Part shown: piece after piece, positions 43,671 to 52,401 of the stretch
How positions within the stretch are numbered: the stretch's first letter is position 1
How the letters are laid out: every line of letters begins with the position of its first letter
Source: Pseudomonas sp. MWU13-2105
Lineage (GTDB): Bacteria > Pseudomonadota > Gammaproteobacteria > Pseudomonadales > Pseudomonadaceae
DNA: 64,000 bases
Direction: 5' to 3'
Assembly: GCF_023242315.1 (NCBI RefSeq)
Contig: NZ_JALLIY010000005.1
Span: forward strand, 310,001 to 374,000
Program-made: the position numbers and the translations under genes
The notes under the pieces: model-generated
Database searches by the model: none
Seen by the model: the letters and a program-made list of their open reading frames with translations, nothing else
What the model was told of the DNA's origin: nothing

Positions 43671-44635
43671 GGTTGCAGCTCCTGGGTTCGGGTCGACGGC
43701 ACCTGTTTTTCCAGGTTGGCGACATGGGCGGGTATCGGATGCAGGTCCAGGCGTTTGCCGGCCTTGAGGATCTGGCTGGGAATCTCGTGGCCGACCAGCC
43801 CCGGCAACCGTGCGGCAGCCGCCAGCACGCGGTCCAGGTCGACCCCGGTGTCGAAGCCCATCAACTGCAGCATGTGCAGCAAGTCTTCGGTGCAGACATT
43901 GCCACTGGCCCCCGGCGCGTAGGGGCAACCGCCCAGCCCGCCAAGGGACGCGTCGAAGCGATCGATACCTGCGTCAATGGCCGCCAGGGCATTGGCCAGG
44001 GCCATACCCCGGGTGTTGTGGAAATGCAGGGTCAGTTGCAGCGCCGGAAAACGCTCACGCACCGCCCTGGAGAGCGCCTCGACCTGGCTCGGGTAGGCCA
44101 TGCCGGTGGTGTCGCACAGGGTCACGCCACGGGCGCCCAGTTCGGCAAAGCGCTCGACCCAGTGCAGGACCTCCCCCACCGGCACATCGCCCTGCATCGG
44201 ACAGCCGAACACTGTCGACAACGACACATTGGTCGCCACCGGCCCCTGGCCTATGACCCGAAACACTTCGCTGAGCTGGGCAAACGACTGCTCGCGACTC
44301 ATGCGCAGGTTGGAGCGGTTGTGCGGTTCACTGACCGACATCACCAGGTTGGCTTCATCGATATTGCACGCCAGGGCCCGCTCGGCACCGCGCACGTTGG
44401 GCACCAGCACGGTGTATTCCACCGCCGGATTGCGGCGGATGCCGTGCATCACCGCCTCGGCATCCCGCAGCGCGGTAATGGCCTTGGGCGAGGTGAACGA
44501 GGTGACCTCGATCTTGGCGAAGCCACACTGGCTGAGGGCATCGATCAGGGCGATCTTGTCGGCGGTTTCGATAAACCGTGCTTCGTTCTGGAAGCCGTCA
44601 CGGGTGGCGACTTCCTGTAGGAAAAGACGTTTCAT
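43667..44635 (-). CDS. Hydroxymethylglutaryl-CoA lyase family enzyme
   Basis: A 322-residue TIM-barrel lyase of the HMG-CoA lyase branch. R12-D13 in ATRDGFQNE bind substrate and metal, LHFHNTRGMAL gives the two metal-binding histidines, and GGCPYAPGASGNVCTEDLLHM contains the active-site cysteine loop. Reaction in the family: HMG-CoA to acetyl-CoA and acetoacetate, or cleavage of related 3-hydroxyacyl-CoAs such as citramalyl-type thioesters. It follows the CaiB CoA-transferase gene by 14 bases, so it likely cleaves the CoA ester that enzyme makes. Confidence 0.92.
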   Translation of the reverse strand: MKRLFLQEVATRDGFQNEARFIETADKIALIDALSQCGFAKIEVTSFTSPKAITALRDAEAVMHGIRRNPAVEYTVLVPNVRGAERALACNIDEANLVMSVSEPHNRSNLRMSREQSFAQLSEVFRVIGQGPVATNVSLSTVFGCPMQGDVPVGEVLHWVERFAELGARGVTLCDTTGMAYPSQVEALSRAVRERFPALQLTLHFHNTRGMALANALAAIDAGIDRFDASLGGLGGCPYAPGASGNVCTEDLLHMLQLMGFDTGVDLDRVLAAAARLPGLVGHEIPSQILKAGKRLDLHPIPAHVANLEKQVPSTRTQELQP

Positions 44636-44649
44636 AAAATTCCTCGGGT

Positions 44650-45840
44650 TCAGATGATGCCGCGTTGGCGCCAGTCGGCCTGCTGCGCGGGGTCGATACC
44701 CAGCTCGCCGAGAATCTCGGCGGTGTGCTGGCCCAGGGTCGGTGCCGAGCGCATCACGCGACCGGGCGTGGTGCCCAGCTTGGGCACGATGCCAGGCAAG
44801 GTTACGGGTGTGCCGTCGTCCAACTGGCTGTCGAGCAGCATGTCGCGCGCCCGGTAATGCGGGTCCTGGGCGATGTCGGCGGCGTTGTAGATCTTGCCGG
44901 CGGGGATACGTGCCTCGGTCAGGATCGACAGGACTTCGTCGAGGCCGAGTCGCGCGGTCCATTGCGAGATTGCGGCATCGATGCGCTCGACCTGCAACAC
45001 GCGGCCGTCGTTCTGCGCGAGATCGGGATCAGCCCCCAGATCACGGCGACCGATTACTTCCATCAGGCGTTGATAGATGCTGTCGCCATTGCCGGCGATC
45101 AGGGCAAAACCGCCGTCGCGGCAGCGATAGGCATTGGTCGGGGCGATCCCCGGCAAACTGCTGCCGGCGGGCTCACGCACGGTGTTGAACACCGAGTATT
45201 CGGGCAACAGGCTTTCCATCATGTTGAACACCGACTCGTACAGCGCCACGTCGATCTGCTGCCCTTCCCCGCTGTTCTGCTCGCGATGACGCAGGGCGAG
45301 GAGTATCCCGATCACCCCGTGCAGGGCCGACAACGAGTCGCCAATGGAAACGCCGACCCTGACCGGCGTGCGCCCGGGCTCACCGGAGAGATGCCGCAGG
45401 CCACCCATGGCTTCGCCGATCACGCCGAATCCGGGACGATCACGATAGGGTCCGGTCTGACCGTAGCCGGAGACCCGCAGCATGATGAGTTTCGGGTTCA
45501 GCGCATGCAGCGTGTCCCAGCCCAGGCCCCAGCTTTCCAGGGTGCCCGGGCGGAAATTCTCGATCAGCACATCGGCATCAGCCACCAACTGGCGCACCAC
45601 CTGTTGCGCCTCGGCCTGACGCAAATCCAGGGTCAGCGAGCGTTTGTTGCGCGACTGCGCGGCCCACCAGACGGAGGTGCCATCGTGTAGCAAGCGCCAT
45701 TTGCGCAACGGGTCGCCGCTGACCGGCGGCTCGATCTTGATCACATCGGCGCCAAACTCACCGAGCATTTTCGCCGCAAAGGGCCCGGCAATCAGTTGAC
45801 CGAGCTCCACGACCTTGACACCTTGCAGAGGTAATCCCAT
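44650..45840 (-). CDS. CaiB/BaiF class III CoA-transferase
   Basis: A 396-residue CoA-transferase. Predicted catalytic D168 (VSIGDSLSA), with LIENFRPGTLESWGLGWD and VSGYGQTGPYRDRPGF. It resembles the CaiB protein at 24195 more than the Mct-like one. Start ATG 45840 (MGLPLQ) matches family N-termini; the longer frame would overlap the divergent LysR gene. First gene of the 40360-45840 operon and likely to activate the imported dicarboxylate, for example 3-hydroxy-3-methylglutarate, with succinyl-CoA. Confidence 0.92.
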   Translation of the reverse strand: MGLPLQGVKVVELGQLIAGPFAAKMLGEFGADVIKIEPPVSGDPLRKWRLLHDGTSVWWAAQSRNKRSLTLDLRQAEAQQVVRQLVADADVLIENFRPGTLESWGLGWDTLHALNPKLIMLRVSGYGQTGPYRDRPGFGVIGEAMGGLRHLSGEPGRTPVRVGVSIGDSLSALHGVIGILLALRHREQNSGEGQQIDVALYESVFNMMESLLPEYSVFNTVREPAGSSLPGIAPTNAYRCRDGGFALIAGNGDSIYQRLMEVIGRRDLGADPDLAQNDGRVLQVERIDAAISQWTARLGLDEVLSILTEARIPAGKIYNAADIAQDPHYRARDMLLDSQLDDGTPVTLPGIVPKLGTTPGRVMRSAPTLGQHTAEILGELGIDPAQQADWRQRGII

Positions 45841-45957
45841 GACGTTTACCGTTCTTGTCGAGTACTTGTGATATGGATAATCGACACAAATCGGGCAGAT
45901 GAAAATTTCATATTTCGCCACTACCCTTTCCAAACTGGAAAACCTCGGACCCTTTTG

Positions 45958-46860
45958 ATGATCAATCCCCTGCATTTCGACCTGCTGTCATTGCGCCTGC
46001 TGATTTTCGCCGCCGAGACGGGAAACCTGACCCGTGCCGCCGACAAGGCCAACATGACGGTTTCGGCGGCCAGCAAGCGTCTGGCTGAGCTGGAGCGCAC
46101 GACCCAGTGTCCGTTGTTCGTGCGCCTGCCGAGGGGACTCGAACTGACGGCCGCGGGCCAAGGAATAGCGGAGCACGCCCGCACGATTCTTGAAGGGGTG
46201 AACCGCATGGCGTCAGACGCCAGTGATTACGCGGTTGGCGTGCGCGGGCATGTGCGCTTGTGCGCCAACACCTCCGCCGTGGTCCAGTTCCTGCCCGATG
46301 ACCTCGCGCATTTCCTGCAGGCCAACCCGCACGTACGCATCGGGCTGGAAGAAGCCCTCAGTGAACCGATCATCCAAGCCGTGGAAAACGGGCGTGCCGA
46401 TATCGGCATTTTTGCCGATAACGTACCGGCTGAGGGTTTGTACAAACTGCCCTATCGTAATGACCGACTCGTGCTACTGGTGCCGGTCGGCCATGAGCTG
46501 GCCAAAGAGCGCAGCGTGTCCTTCACGGATACGCTCGATTTCGATTATGTGGCGCTCAACCAAGGCAGCTCGTTGCTGCGCCGAATCACCGATGCCGCCG
46601 TGAATGCAGGCAAAGTCCTCAAGGTGCGTATTCAGGTCAGCAGCTTCGACGGTATCTGTCGCATGATCGAAGCCGGTTTGGGGATCGGGATCTTGCCGTT
46701 GCCATCCGTACGTGCCGAATTGCTCGGCACCCGCTTGATTGCTGTCGATCTGAGCGATGACTGGGCCCAGCGCACCTTGTTCGTCGGGGTCAAGGATCCG
46801 GCACAACTGGCCCCGGAAGCGGCCAAGCTGTTCGATTATCTGAGTAGCATACGTGACTGA
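45958..46860 (+). CDS. LysR family regulator of the CoA-transferase/lyase operon
   Basis: A 300-residue LysR regulator with the HTH in NLTRAADKANMTVSAASKRL and an effector domain. Divergent from the CaiB gene with a 117-base spacer containing TTGTCGA and TCGACACAA half sites (about 45855-45888). Starts at ATG 45958; an upstream in-frame ATG would overlap the divergent promoter. It is probably the activator of the 40360-45840 operon. Confidence 0.87.
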   Translation: MINPLHFDLLSLRLLIFAAETGNLTRAADKANMTVSAASKRLAELERTTQCPLFVRLPRGLELTAAGQGIAEHARTILEGVNRMASDASDYAVGVRGHVRLCANTSAVVQFLPDDLAHFLQANPHVRIGLEEALSEPIIQAVENGRADIGIFADNVPAEGLYKLPYRNDRLVLLVPVGHELAKERSVSFTDTLDFDYVALNQGSSLLRRITDAAVNAGKVLKVRIQVSSFDGICRMIEAGLGIGILPLPSVRAELLGTRLIAVDLSDDWAQRTLFVGVKDPAQLAPEAAKLFDYLSSIRD

Positions 46861-46903
46861 CACTGGCGCAAGCCCCCTGTGTCATCACCTATGATATGCC
46901 TGA

Positions 46904-48109
46904 TCATATATGCCCCGTACCTGCCCCAGCCTTGACCATCGCAGGAACGTCCTGGGCAGGAATAGGGGATTCGATCTGGGGTCCAGGGATTTTGGCGAAA
47001 GCGTCAAGCACACTGCTGTCGGTGTTAAAACCGTTCACCTTGGGGGGTGGATTGGCGATATTACCCAGGCATGACCGTCCGAGAACCGCGTGACATTTAG
47101 CCTGGGAGGACACATCCAAGTCGCCTTGCATGCCAAAAATATGGCCGGGATGATCGGTCCGGGTAATGGGTAGGACGACATTTTCAAAGTCATTGCCCTC
47201 GACCAGCACTCGGGCCGGATCGACCGCATCCAGAGCATGCCAAGAACCATCTTCAAAATAGTTGTTCACCATATGGACGACCACATCGTCGCCACCGATT
47301 TTTGGCGCGCGCCCCGAGAAATGGTGAAACCAGTTATAGGACATCGTGATGCTTTGTGCCTTCGCTGCCATCAGCAGGTTCCAATAATGCTTGCCACTGC
47401 AGTTGTGAGAGTACAGATTTTCGCCATCGAAATCGTTCCAGGAAATGCTGACATGCAGGGTGGGCTTGAACCCGCCGACGATCATCTGACGCCCGATGTT
47501 CTTGAAATGGTTATGGTCAATCCAGACATGATCTACATCATCCAGCGTTAACGCATCACCCGCGAAGATGACCCCCTGATTGATATCGCTGAAGGTCAGA
47601 TTGCGGATGATGACATTCCTGACGCCCTTGAGGGCCAGCCCCTTGCCTTTCAGCGTTGCGGAAGCACCAATGCCAATCACAGTCTTGTTGGAGCCAACCT
47701 TCAGCGGATTGTTAGGGGCATTGTCGAAGGCCACCTGAATGATGGGTTTGCCGTCGCAATGTTTGTCGTCGGAATTCAGTAAAGCCAGCATTTCTGATTT
47801 ATATGGCGAGGAAGCTGGACAGGCATCGCCATAAAGACATCCCGGTTTGGCGTCTCGTCCCTCGGTCCCTGTGTAATCGAATGTACCGTCCACCTCGACA
47901 ATACGGGGCGTGGCGTCAGAACAAAAACCGCCGGGACCGTAAGTCTGGCACAGCGCATGCTGCAACTCATTACGGTTATGGACCCGCACCACAGCCCCAC
48001 CTGCTCCACCGATGGTCCCCGCTCCAAATCCCTGCGGGGTGTTCTCTGCATAAGCGGGCAAATAACTGAATAATATAAAAAAAGACAGAATATACCTGGT
48101 CACCGGCAT
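46904..48109 (-). CDS. Secreted pectate/pectin lyase (PL1 family)
   Basis: A 401-residue parallel beta-helix lyase that cleaves pectin or polygalacturonate by beta-elimination. Residues 1-21 form a signal peptide (MPVTRYILSFFILFSYLPAYA). Family signatures are VWIDHNHFKNIGRQMIVGG, the Ca-binding region NDFDGENLYSHNC and the catalytic-arginine block SGRAPKIGG. AAGGA nine bases upstream favours ATG 48109 over ATGs at 48127 and 48148. The Lys/Asn-rich, less GC-rich coding differs from the neighbours and suggests acquisition. It points to a plant-associated lifestyle. The 263-base AT-rich gap upstream holds no gene. Confidence 0.9.
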   Translation of the reverse strand: MPVTRYILSFFILFSYLPAYAENTPQGFGAGTIGGAGGAVVRVHNRNELQHALCQTYGPGGFCSDATPRIVEVDGTFDYTGTEGRDAKPGCLYGDACPASSPYKSEMLALLNSDDKHCDGKPIIQVAFDNAPNNPLKVGSNKTVIGIGASATLKGKGLALKGVRNVIIRNLTFSDINQGVIFAGDALTLDDVDHVWIDHNHFKNIGRQMIVGGFKPTLHVSISWNDFDGENLYSHNCSGKHYWNLLMAAKAQSITMSYNWFHHFSGRAPKIGGDDVVVHMVNNYFEDGSWHALDAVDPARVLVEGNDFENVVLPITRTDHPGHIFGMQGDLDVSSQAKCHAVLGRSCLGNIANPPPKVNGFNTDSSVLDAFAKIPGPQIESPIPAQDVPAMVKAGAGTGHI

Positions 48110-48305
48110 GGATCTTGTTCCTTGCATTGAAAGAGGTGCATACGCCAATCTTGACTAATCAACTGATTAAAATCATGACATTAATCTGTCAAAATGAAGT
48201 CAATATGGAAAAAATGTGTGCATTCACAGGGCCTTATGCCAGCTTACTTTTAAATACATGTCCACCAGAATTATCCCGCGCATTACCAATGGGTCACGCA
48301 GGAAA

Positions 48306-48351
48306 CGGCGCCAAAGCGCCGTATAAAAAAGCCCCAGGCGGACCGGCCGCC
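48306..48351 (-). terminator. Terminator of the VOC gene
   Basis: On the minus strand GGCGG-CCGGT-CCGCC (48351-48337) is followed by TGGGGCTTTTTT, a plausible stop for the VOC gene ending at 48373. A second perfect stem CGGCGC-CAAA-GCGCCG (48306-48321) lies directly behind it. Confidence 0.6.
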
Positions 48352-48372
48352 CGTGGCCGAGGTCAAGCAGGA

Positions 48373-49221
48373 TTAAGCTTGCTTGAAGTACAGATGCGCA
48401 CCACAAGCCTCTTGCGGATCGACACGCAGAGAACCATCTACTTCGGCCCTGAAGCGGATATTGTTCGCATAGAACACCTGGGCAGTGGTAGCGATGTCCT
48501 TGACCATCAGCGTGGCGGACGCAAGGTAGGCGTCACCACGGACCGGATGATCATCTCCACGCTGCAAGGCCTCGGCCGGGGTGATCAGCTCAATATCTGC
48601 CCCCTCGCCAAAGTTGAGCCAGATGCGACCGGCTTCACGGCGAACGCTTTCAGCTCCCAGCAGCTTGTTGTAGGCCGATTCAGCGCCATCGAAGTCGCTG
48701 ACGACACCCACCAGGCGTCCGAATGAAATCACACCATTTGGATGGTCCAGCCAACCTGGTTGGCGCAGGGTGTCTGCGGTGAGGTGCTCGCACAGGTTTG
48801 CGTGAGTCAGGCCTGGATAAAGGCTATGGTCAAGCATCACAGTCCGAAAATGCAGGTCGAGCACCTTGTCCTCCAGGACGAGCTTACGGTTGAGGTGCTT
48901 TGGGGGCTCGATGCCAATTCCGGACTCAATGCCCATTTTATAACTTTCATCAGCCGACTTGGCATTGAACGCAACGCTATAGAGACCCTGGCCCTTTTCA
49001 AGAAACTTATCCACGCCAGCAAGGAATTTGTTGGGATCGCCTATACCCCGGATCTCGAGGTAGTCACCAGCGAACATGATGCAAAGGTTCTCTGTGCCCC
49101 ACTCCTGGTGCTTGCCGCTGGGGGGTACGACGAAGCCGAGTTTCTGGTATTGAGCGCGAGTGGCCTTGAGGTCGTATACCGCGACTACCGGGTGATCTAC
49201 ACGTCCGACTTTTGCAGTCAT
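48373..49221 (-). CDS. Two-domain VOC protein (glyoxalase-like)
   Basis: A 282-residue protein with an N-terminal glyoxalase-like domain (RVDHPVVAVYDLKATRAQYQ, then EWGTENLCIMF) and a second VOC repeat from about residue 150 (NGVISFGRLVGVVSDFDGAE). Similar proteins are annotated as VOC family or glyoxalase-like domain proteins without a known substrate. ATG 49221 is chosen over an upstream start in a weak context. It lies 80 bases downstream of the transporter gene at 49302 and may be in its operon. The protein is less GC-rich than its neighbours. Confidence 0.85.
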   Translation of the reverse strand: MTAKVGRVDHPVVAVYDLKATRAQYQKLGFVVPPSGKHQEWGTENLCIMFAGDYLEIRGIGDPNKFLAGVDKFLEKGQGLYSVAFNAKSADESYKMGIESGIGIEPPKHLNRKLVLEDKVLDLHFRTVMLDHSLYPGLTHANLCEHLTADTLRQPGWLDHPNGVISFGRLVGVVSDFDGAESAYNKLLGAESVRREAGRIWLNFGEGADIELITPAEALQRGDDHPVRGDAYLASATLMVKDIATTAQVFYANNIRFRAEVDGSLRVDPQEACGAHLYFKQA

Positions 49222-49301
49222 CGTCTTGCCTTTCTGATTTATCAAGTGAATGAGGCGATTGGACTCCACATCGCCGACGTTGAAAACTCATGACCGTTTG
49301 A

Positions 49302-50621
49302 TCAATTTTTTTTCGAGATGCCCAACGCATTATTGAGTACGCTGTAATCCAGAGCGCCGTCCATCCTGGCCAGCGTCAGAGTTGCCACGGCGTTACCCAC
49401 AATATTCGTCACGGTGCGCATGGCATCCATGAAGCGATCAATGCCCAGCAAAAGGACAATACCGGCCAGTGGTATTTCGGGAAACATTTGCAACGTGGCG
49501 GCCAGGGTGACAAAACCCGCTCCCGCGACACCCGCGATGCCCTTGGAGGTGACCATGAAGATCAAGATCATGGAGAGCTCTTGAGTCAGCGTCAGCGGTA
49601 TGTTGCACGCTTGAGCAATGAACATGATCGCCATGACAAAGTACATTGATGATCCGTCGAGGTTGAATGAAAAGCCGGCGGGAATTACAAAACCAACGAC
49701 GTGCTTCTTGACCCCCGCGTCCACCAATTTTTTCATGATGTTCGGGAGCACTGCCTCGGATGAGGCAGTCCCGAATGCCAGTAGTATTTCAACCCGCAGA
49801 TATTTGACGAGAAGCCAGAGACTGATCCGGGAGTACAGGCATACCGTCCCCAGTACCAGAATGATGAAGGCCACACAGCACAGGTAGAACAGCAAGAGAA
49901 ACTTGGCCAGCGGTACCATCGAGCCAAGCCCATAATTGCCGATGGTGTACCCGATGGCCCCGAATACGGCCAACGGCGCGAACTTCATCACCATGCCCAC
50001 CATCCCGAAGACAGCCTCCGAGATCTTTTCCATCAGGTCTACGACGTCAGCAGAGCGCGGCCCCATGCGGAGCAAGGCAACCCCGAACATCACCGCCATG
50101 AGCAATACCGGGAGCAAGTTCCCGCTGGTGAAAGCTGAAACAAAGGTGTCGGGAATGATCGACAATAACCAGCCCACGGTTGTCCGATGCTCTGCTGTTG
50201 AAATGAACGATACGATGGCGCCCGTATTCAGCGTGTGATAGTCAATATTCATCCCGGCGCCAGGAGTCAACAGCTTGGACACTATCAACCCCATGAGCAT
50301 TGCCAAGGTCGTCAGGACTTCGAAGTAGATCAATGCGCGCAGGCCCAGCCTGCCAACATTAGACCCTTTACCGATATTGGCAATGCCATTAACGATGGTG
50401 AGAAAGATCACCAGTCCCACGAGGGACTTGATCATCTTCATGAACGCCGCCGACAGCGGACTCAGTTCAACAGCGAAACCGGGATCAAAAACTCCGAGCA
50501 GAGCACCGGCAATCAGTGCCGCGAACATCTGGAACGCCATATTCGAGTAGAACGGCGCGCTCCCGGGCTGAGCGGCCGTTTGTTGGTTCGGCAAGCGAAC
50601 CGTATCTTGCGTCATTCTCAT
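49302..50621 (-). CDS. Dicarboxylate/amino acid:cation symporter
   Basis: A 439-residue DAACS-family carrier, third in the window. Signatures: LAFGTASSEAVLPNIM, IPAGFSFNLDGSSMYF, MVTSKGIAGVAGAGF. AGGAG six bases before ATG 50621 decides the start. Downstream of proC and upstream of a VOC gene on the same strand. With ProC and a FAD amine oxidase nearby, an amino-acid-like substrate is as likely as a dicarboxylate. Confidence 0.92.
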   Translation of the reverse strand: MRMTQDTVRLPNQQTAAQPGSAPFYSNMAFQMFAALIAGALLGVFDPGFAVELSPLSAAFMKMIKSLVGLVIFLTIVNGIANIGKGSNVGRLGLRALIYFEVLTTLAMLMGLIVSKLLTPGAGMNIDYHTLNTGAIVSFISTAEHRTTVGWLLSIIPDTFVSAFTSGNLLPVLLMAVMFGVALLRMGPRSADVVDLMEKISEAVFGMVGMVMKFAPLAVFGAIGYTIGNYGLGSMVPLAKFLLLFYLCCVAFIILVLGTVCLYSRISLWLLVKYLRVEILLAFGTASSEAVLPNIMKKLVDAGVKKHVVGFVIPAGFSFNLDGSSMYFVMAIMFIAQACNIPLTLTQELSMILIFMVTSKGIAGVAGAGFVTLAATLQMFPEIPLAGIVLLLGIDRFMDAMRTVTNIVGNAVATLTLARMDGALDYSVLNNALGISKKN

Positions 50622-50738
50622 TGTTAGCTCCTATGTACCACGTCAGGAAAGTCAGGGCAGTCGGGAATTGATGTTGTCCGTTTTTTGTTGTGATCAGCGC
50701 CGTCCATTCGTAACTGGCGACCTAGGTGCTCTTCTGCT

Positions 50739-51530
50739 TCAACCCTGCCGGGACAGTTCGATCGACCGGTCGTGAGCTGCCTGAGCCGCTGCGTTGACAA
50801 GTCGTCGTAGCTGATCCTGCGCTTCAAATTGGGCGATCGCTGCAGCGGTGGTGCCGTTGGCAGAGGTGACCGCCTCGCGGAGCGCCACGAAGCTCACGTC
50901 GGACTTGCACTGCAACTCGGCAGCACCACGGGCAGTGTGAGCGGCGAGGACCCGGGCCAACTCAGCTGGAAGGCCCAGTTCAATGCCTGCGTTACAGAGG
51001 GCTTCGCTGAACAGATGGTAGTAAGCAGGGCCGCTGCCACTGATAGCAGTCACCGCATCCAGTAGCCCTTCGCGCTCTAGCCATACAGCAACGCCAACGG
51101 CGTCGAACAAGCTCTTGACTTGTCTACGCTTCGCCGCATCGTTCAAGGTAACGCTGTACAAGCCGGTGCACCCCTGATTAACCATGACAGGCGTATTGGG
51201 CATCGCGCGCACAACCGGCACATCCTTGCCCGCTGCATCACACAGTTGCGCGCAGCTAACGCCCGCCATGACTGAAATCAATACGGCACGGGACAATGCC
51301 CTGGTGGGCAAGGAAGCAATGGCCTGGCGCGCCACGGCCGGTTTTACGGCAAGGACGATGACATCAAATGCCTCATCAACAAGGTCAGCGGCGCTACCGA
51401 CAACCTCTGCCGACATACCTCGTGGAAGGCCGGGGTCAACCGCCACCAGACGCTCGACTAGGCCACCGGCGTACCAGGACTCTCCCAGGGCACTTCCCAT
51501 CTTTCCGTAACCCAAGAACAACGCATTCAT
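50739..51530 (-). CDS. proC: Pyrroline-5-carboxylate reductase
   Basis: A 263-residue NAD(P)H-dependent imine reductase of the ProC family. The N-terminal Rossmann motif is FLGYGKMGSAL, AMPNTP and the signature ISGSGPAYYHLFSEAL follow, and LREAVTSANGTTAAA is the C-terminal substrate motif. The housekeeping ProC normally sits elsewhere (next to yggS/yggT), so this copy between a carrier and a FAD amine oxidase may be a specialised paralogue acting on a cyclic imine in amino-acid catabolism. Start ATG 51530. Confidence 0.88.
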   Translation of the reverse strand: MNALFLGYGKMGSALGESWYAGGLVERLVAVDPGLPRGMSAEVVGSAADLVDEAFDVIVLAVKPAVARQAIASLPTRALSRAVLISVMAGVSCAQLCDAAGKDVPVVRAMPNTPVMVNQGCTGLYSVTLNDAAKRRQVKSLFDAVGVAVWLEREGLLDAVTAISGSGPAYYHLFSEALCNAGIELGLPAELARVLAAHTARGAAELQCKSDVSFVALREAVTSANGTTAAAIAQFEAQDQLRRLVNAAAQAAHDRSIELSRQG

Positions 51531-51656
51531 TATTTTCCCCCCAAACTTATTTCTTCTCAGCCCATGGACATCAGGCTGGCATGGTGTTTCCTGTCGAATG
51601 GACTGCTGAACGCAGTGCAATCTGACAAACTCAAAATTTTATTAGAATTCGTGATT

Positions 51657-51665
51657 TGGTATACT
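51657..51665. promoter_or_regulatory. GTATAC-type GntR half palindrome
   Basis: TGGTATACT lies 59 bases before the GntR start (51724), between it and the divergent proC gene. The same GTATAC core recurs at 54043-54050 and 54172-54177 in this gene cluster, as would be expected for sites of one FCD-type GntR regulator. Confidence 0.45.
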
Positions 51666-51723
51666 TTTATGGATATGCAAAAAATGACGCCCCAACTGGC
51701 GTTCGACTGAGATGTGTGAAGTC

Positions 51724-52389
51724 ATGCCTGACACGAAAAAAGCCATTACCGCCGCGCAAAAAGCCTACGACGAGATCAAGAGAAGGATCACTGCAGGCGT
51801 CCTGGCGGAAGGCGCTCCTATCCGCCAGGACGAAATCGCCAATGTGATCGGGGTATCCAAAATTCCAGTCCGCGAGGCCCTCAGCCGACTTGAATCCGAA
51901 GGATTGGTGATACTCACACCGAACGCAGGCGCTACTGTCGCGACCTTGACCGTCGGGGATTACATCGAGATGTTGGACATGCGCCTGGCCCTTGAGTGTC
52001 GGGCACTGGAGCTTGCGGTCCCGAACATGGCCTCCTCTGACCTTGCCAAGGCTCGTCAGTTGTTGGCCGCGTATGATCAGGCGATGACCCAGGAGGATTG
52101 GAGCGACCTGAACATGAGATTTCACGCGTGCCTCTACGCCCCGGCCAATCGCCCACGCCTCGTTGCCATGATCCGTTCCGTCCAGGACCACATGGGTCGC
52201 ATGTTGCGCCTTCGCGTTTCCGGCGTTGCCGGCCATGCGCGCTCTCATCAGGAACATATCCACATCCTCGATGCTTGCGAGCAAGGTGATAGCTCTGCAG
52301 CCGTCGCCTTGTTGCGCAAGCACATAGAACAGACTCAAAGAGAGGTTCAGGGCTACTTTCGACACGCGATGCGTGAGACGGTAGCCTGA
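51724..52389 (+). CDS. GntR family regulator (FadR/FCD subfamily)
   Basis: A 221-residue regulator. HTH in about residues 10-75 (DEIANVIGVSKIPVREALSRL), then an all-helical FCD ligand-binding domain with the metal-binding residues expected in DLNMRFHACLYA and ARSHQEHIHILDACEQGD. ATG 51712 is an alternative start four codons upstream. Divergent from proC and convergent with the FAD oxidase gene; likely controls this amino-acid cluster. A decayed relative lies at 54233-54441. Confidence 0.88.
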   Translation: MPDTKKAITAAQKAYDEIKRRITAGVLAEGAPIRQDEIANVIGVSKIPVREALSRLESEGLVILTPNAGATVATLTVGDYIEMLDMRLALECRALELAVPNMASSDLAKARQLLAAYDQAMTQEDWSDLNMRFHACLYAPANRPRLVAMIRSVQDHMGRMLRLRVSGVAGHARSHQEHIHILDACEQGDSSAAVALLRKHIEQTQREVQGYFRHAMRETVA

Positions 52390-52401
52390 GCCCGCCAATC
52401 G

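Noticed and set aside
43673..44620. A 315-codon plus-strand frame opposite the lyase gene
   Set aside because: Antisense of an HMG-CoA-lyase-type gene with intact catalytic motifs.
45841..45975. Longer N-terminus of the CaiB protein at 44650
   Set aside because: It would overlap the divergent LysR promoter and gene start and is not present in family proteins.
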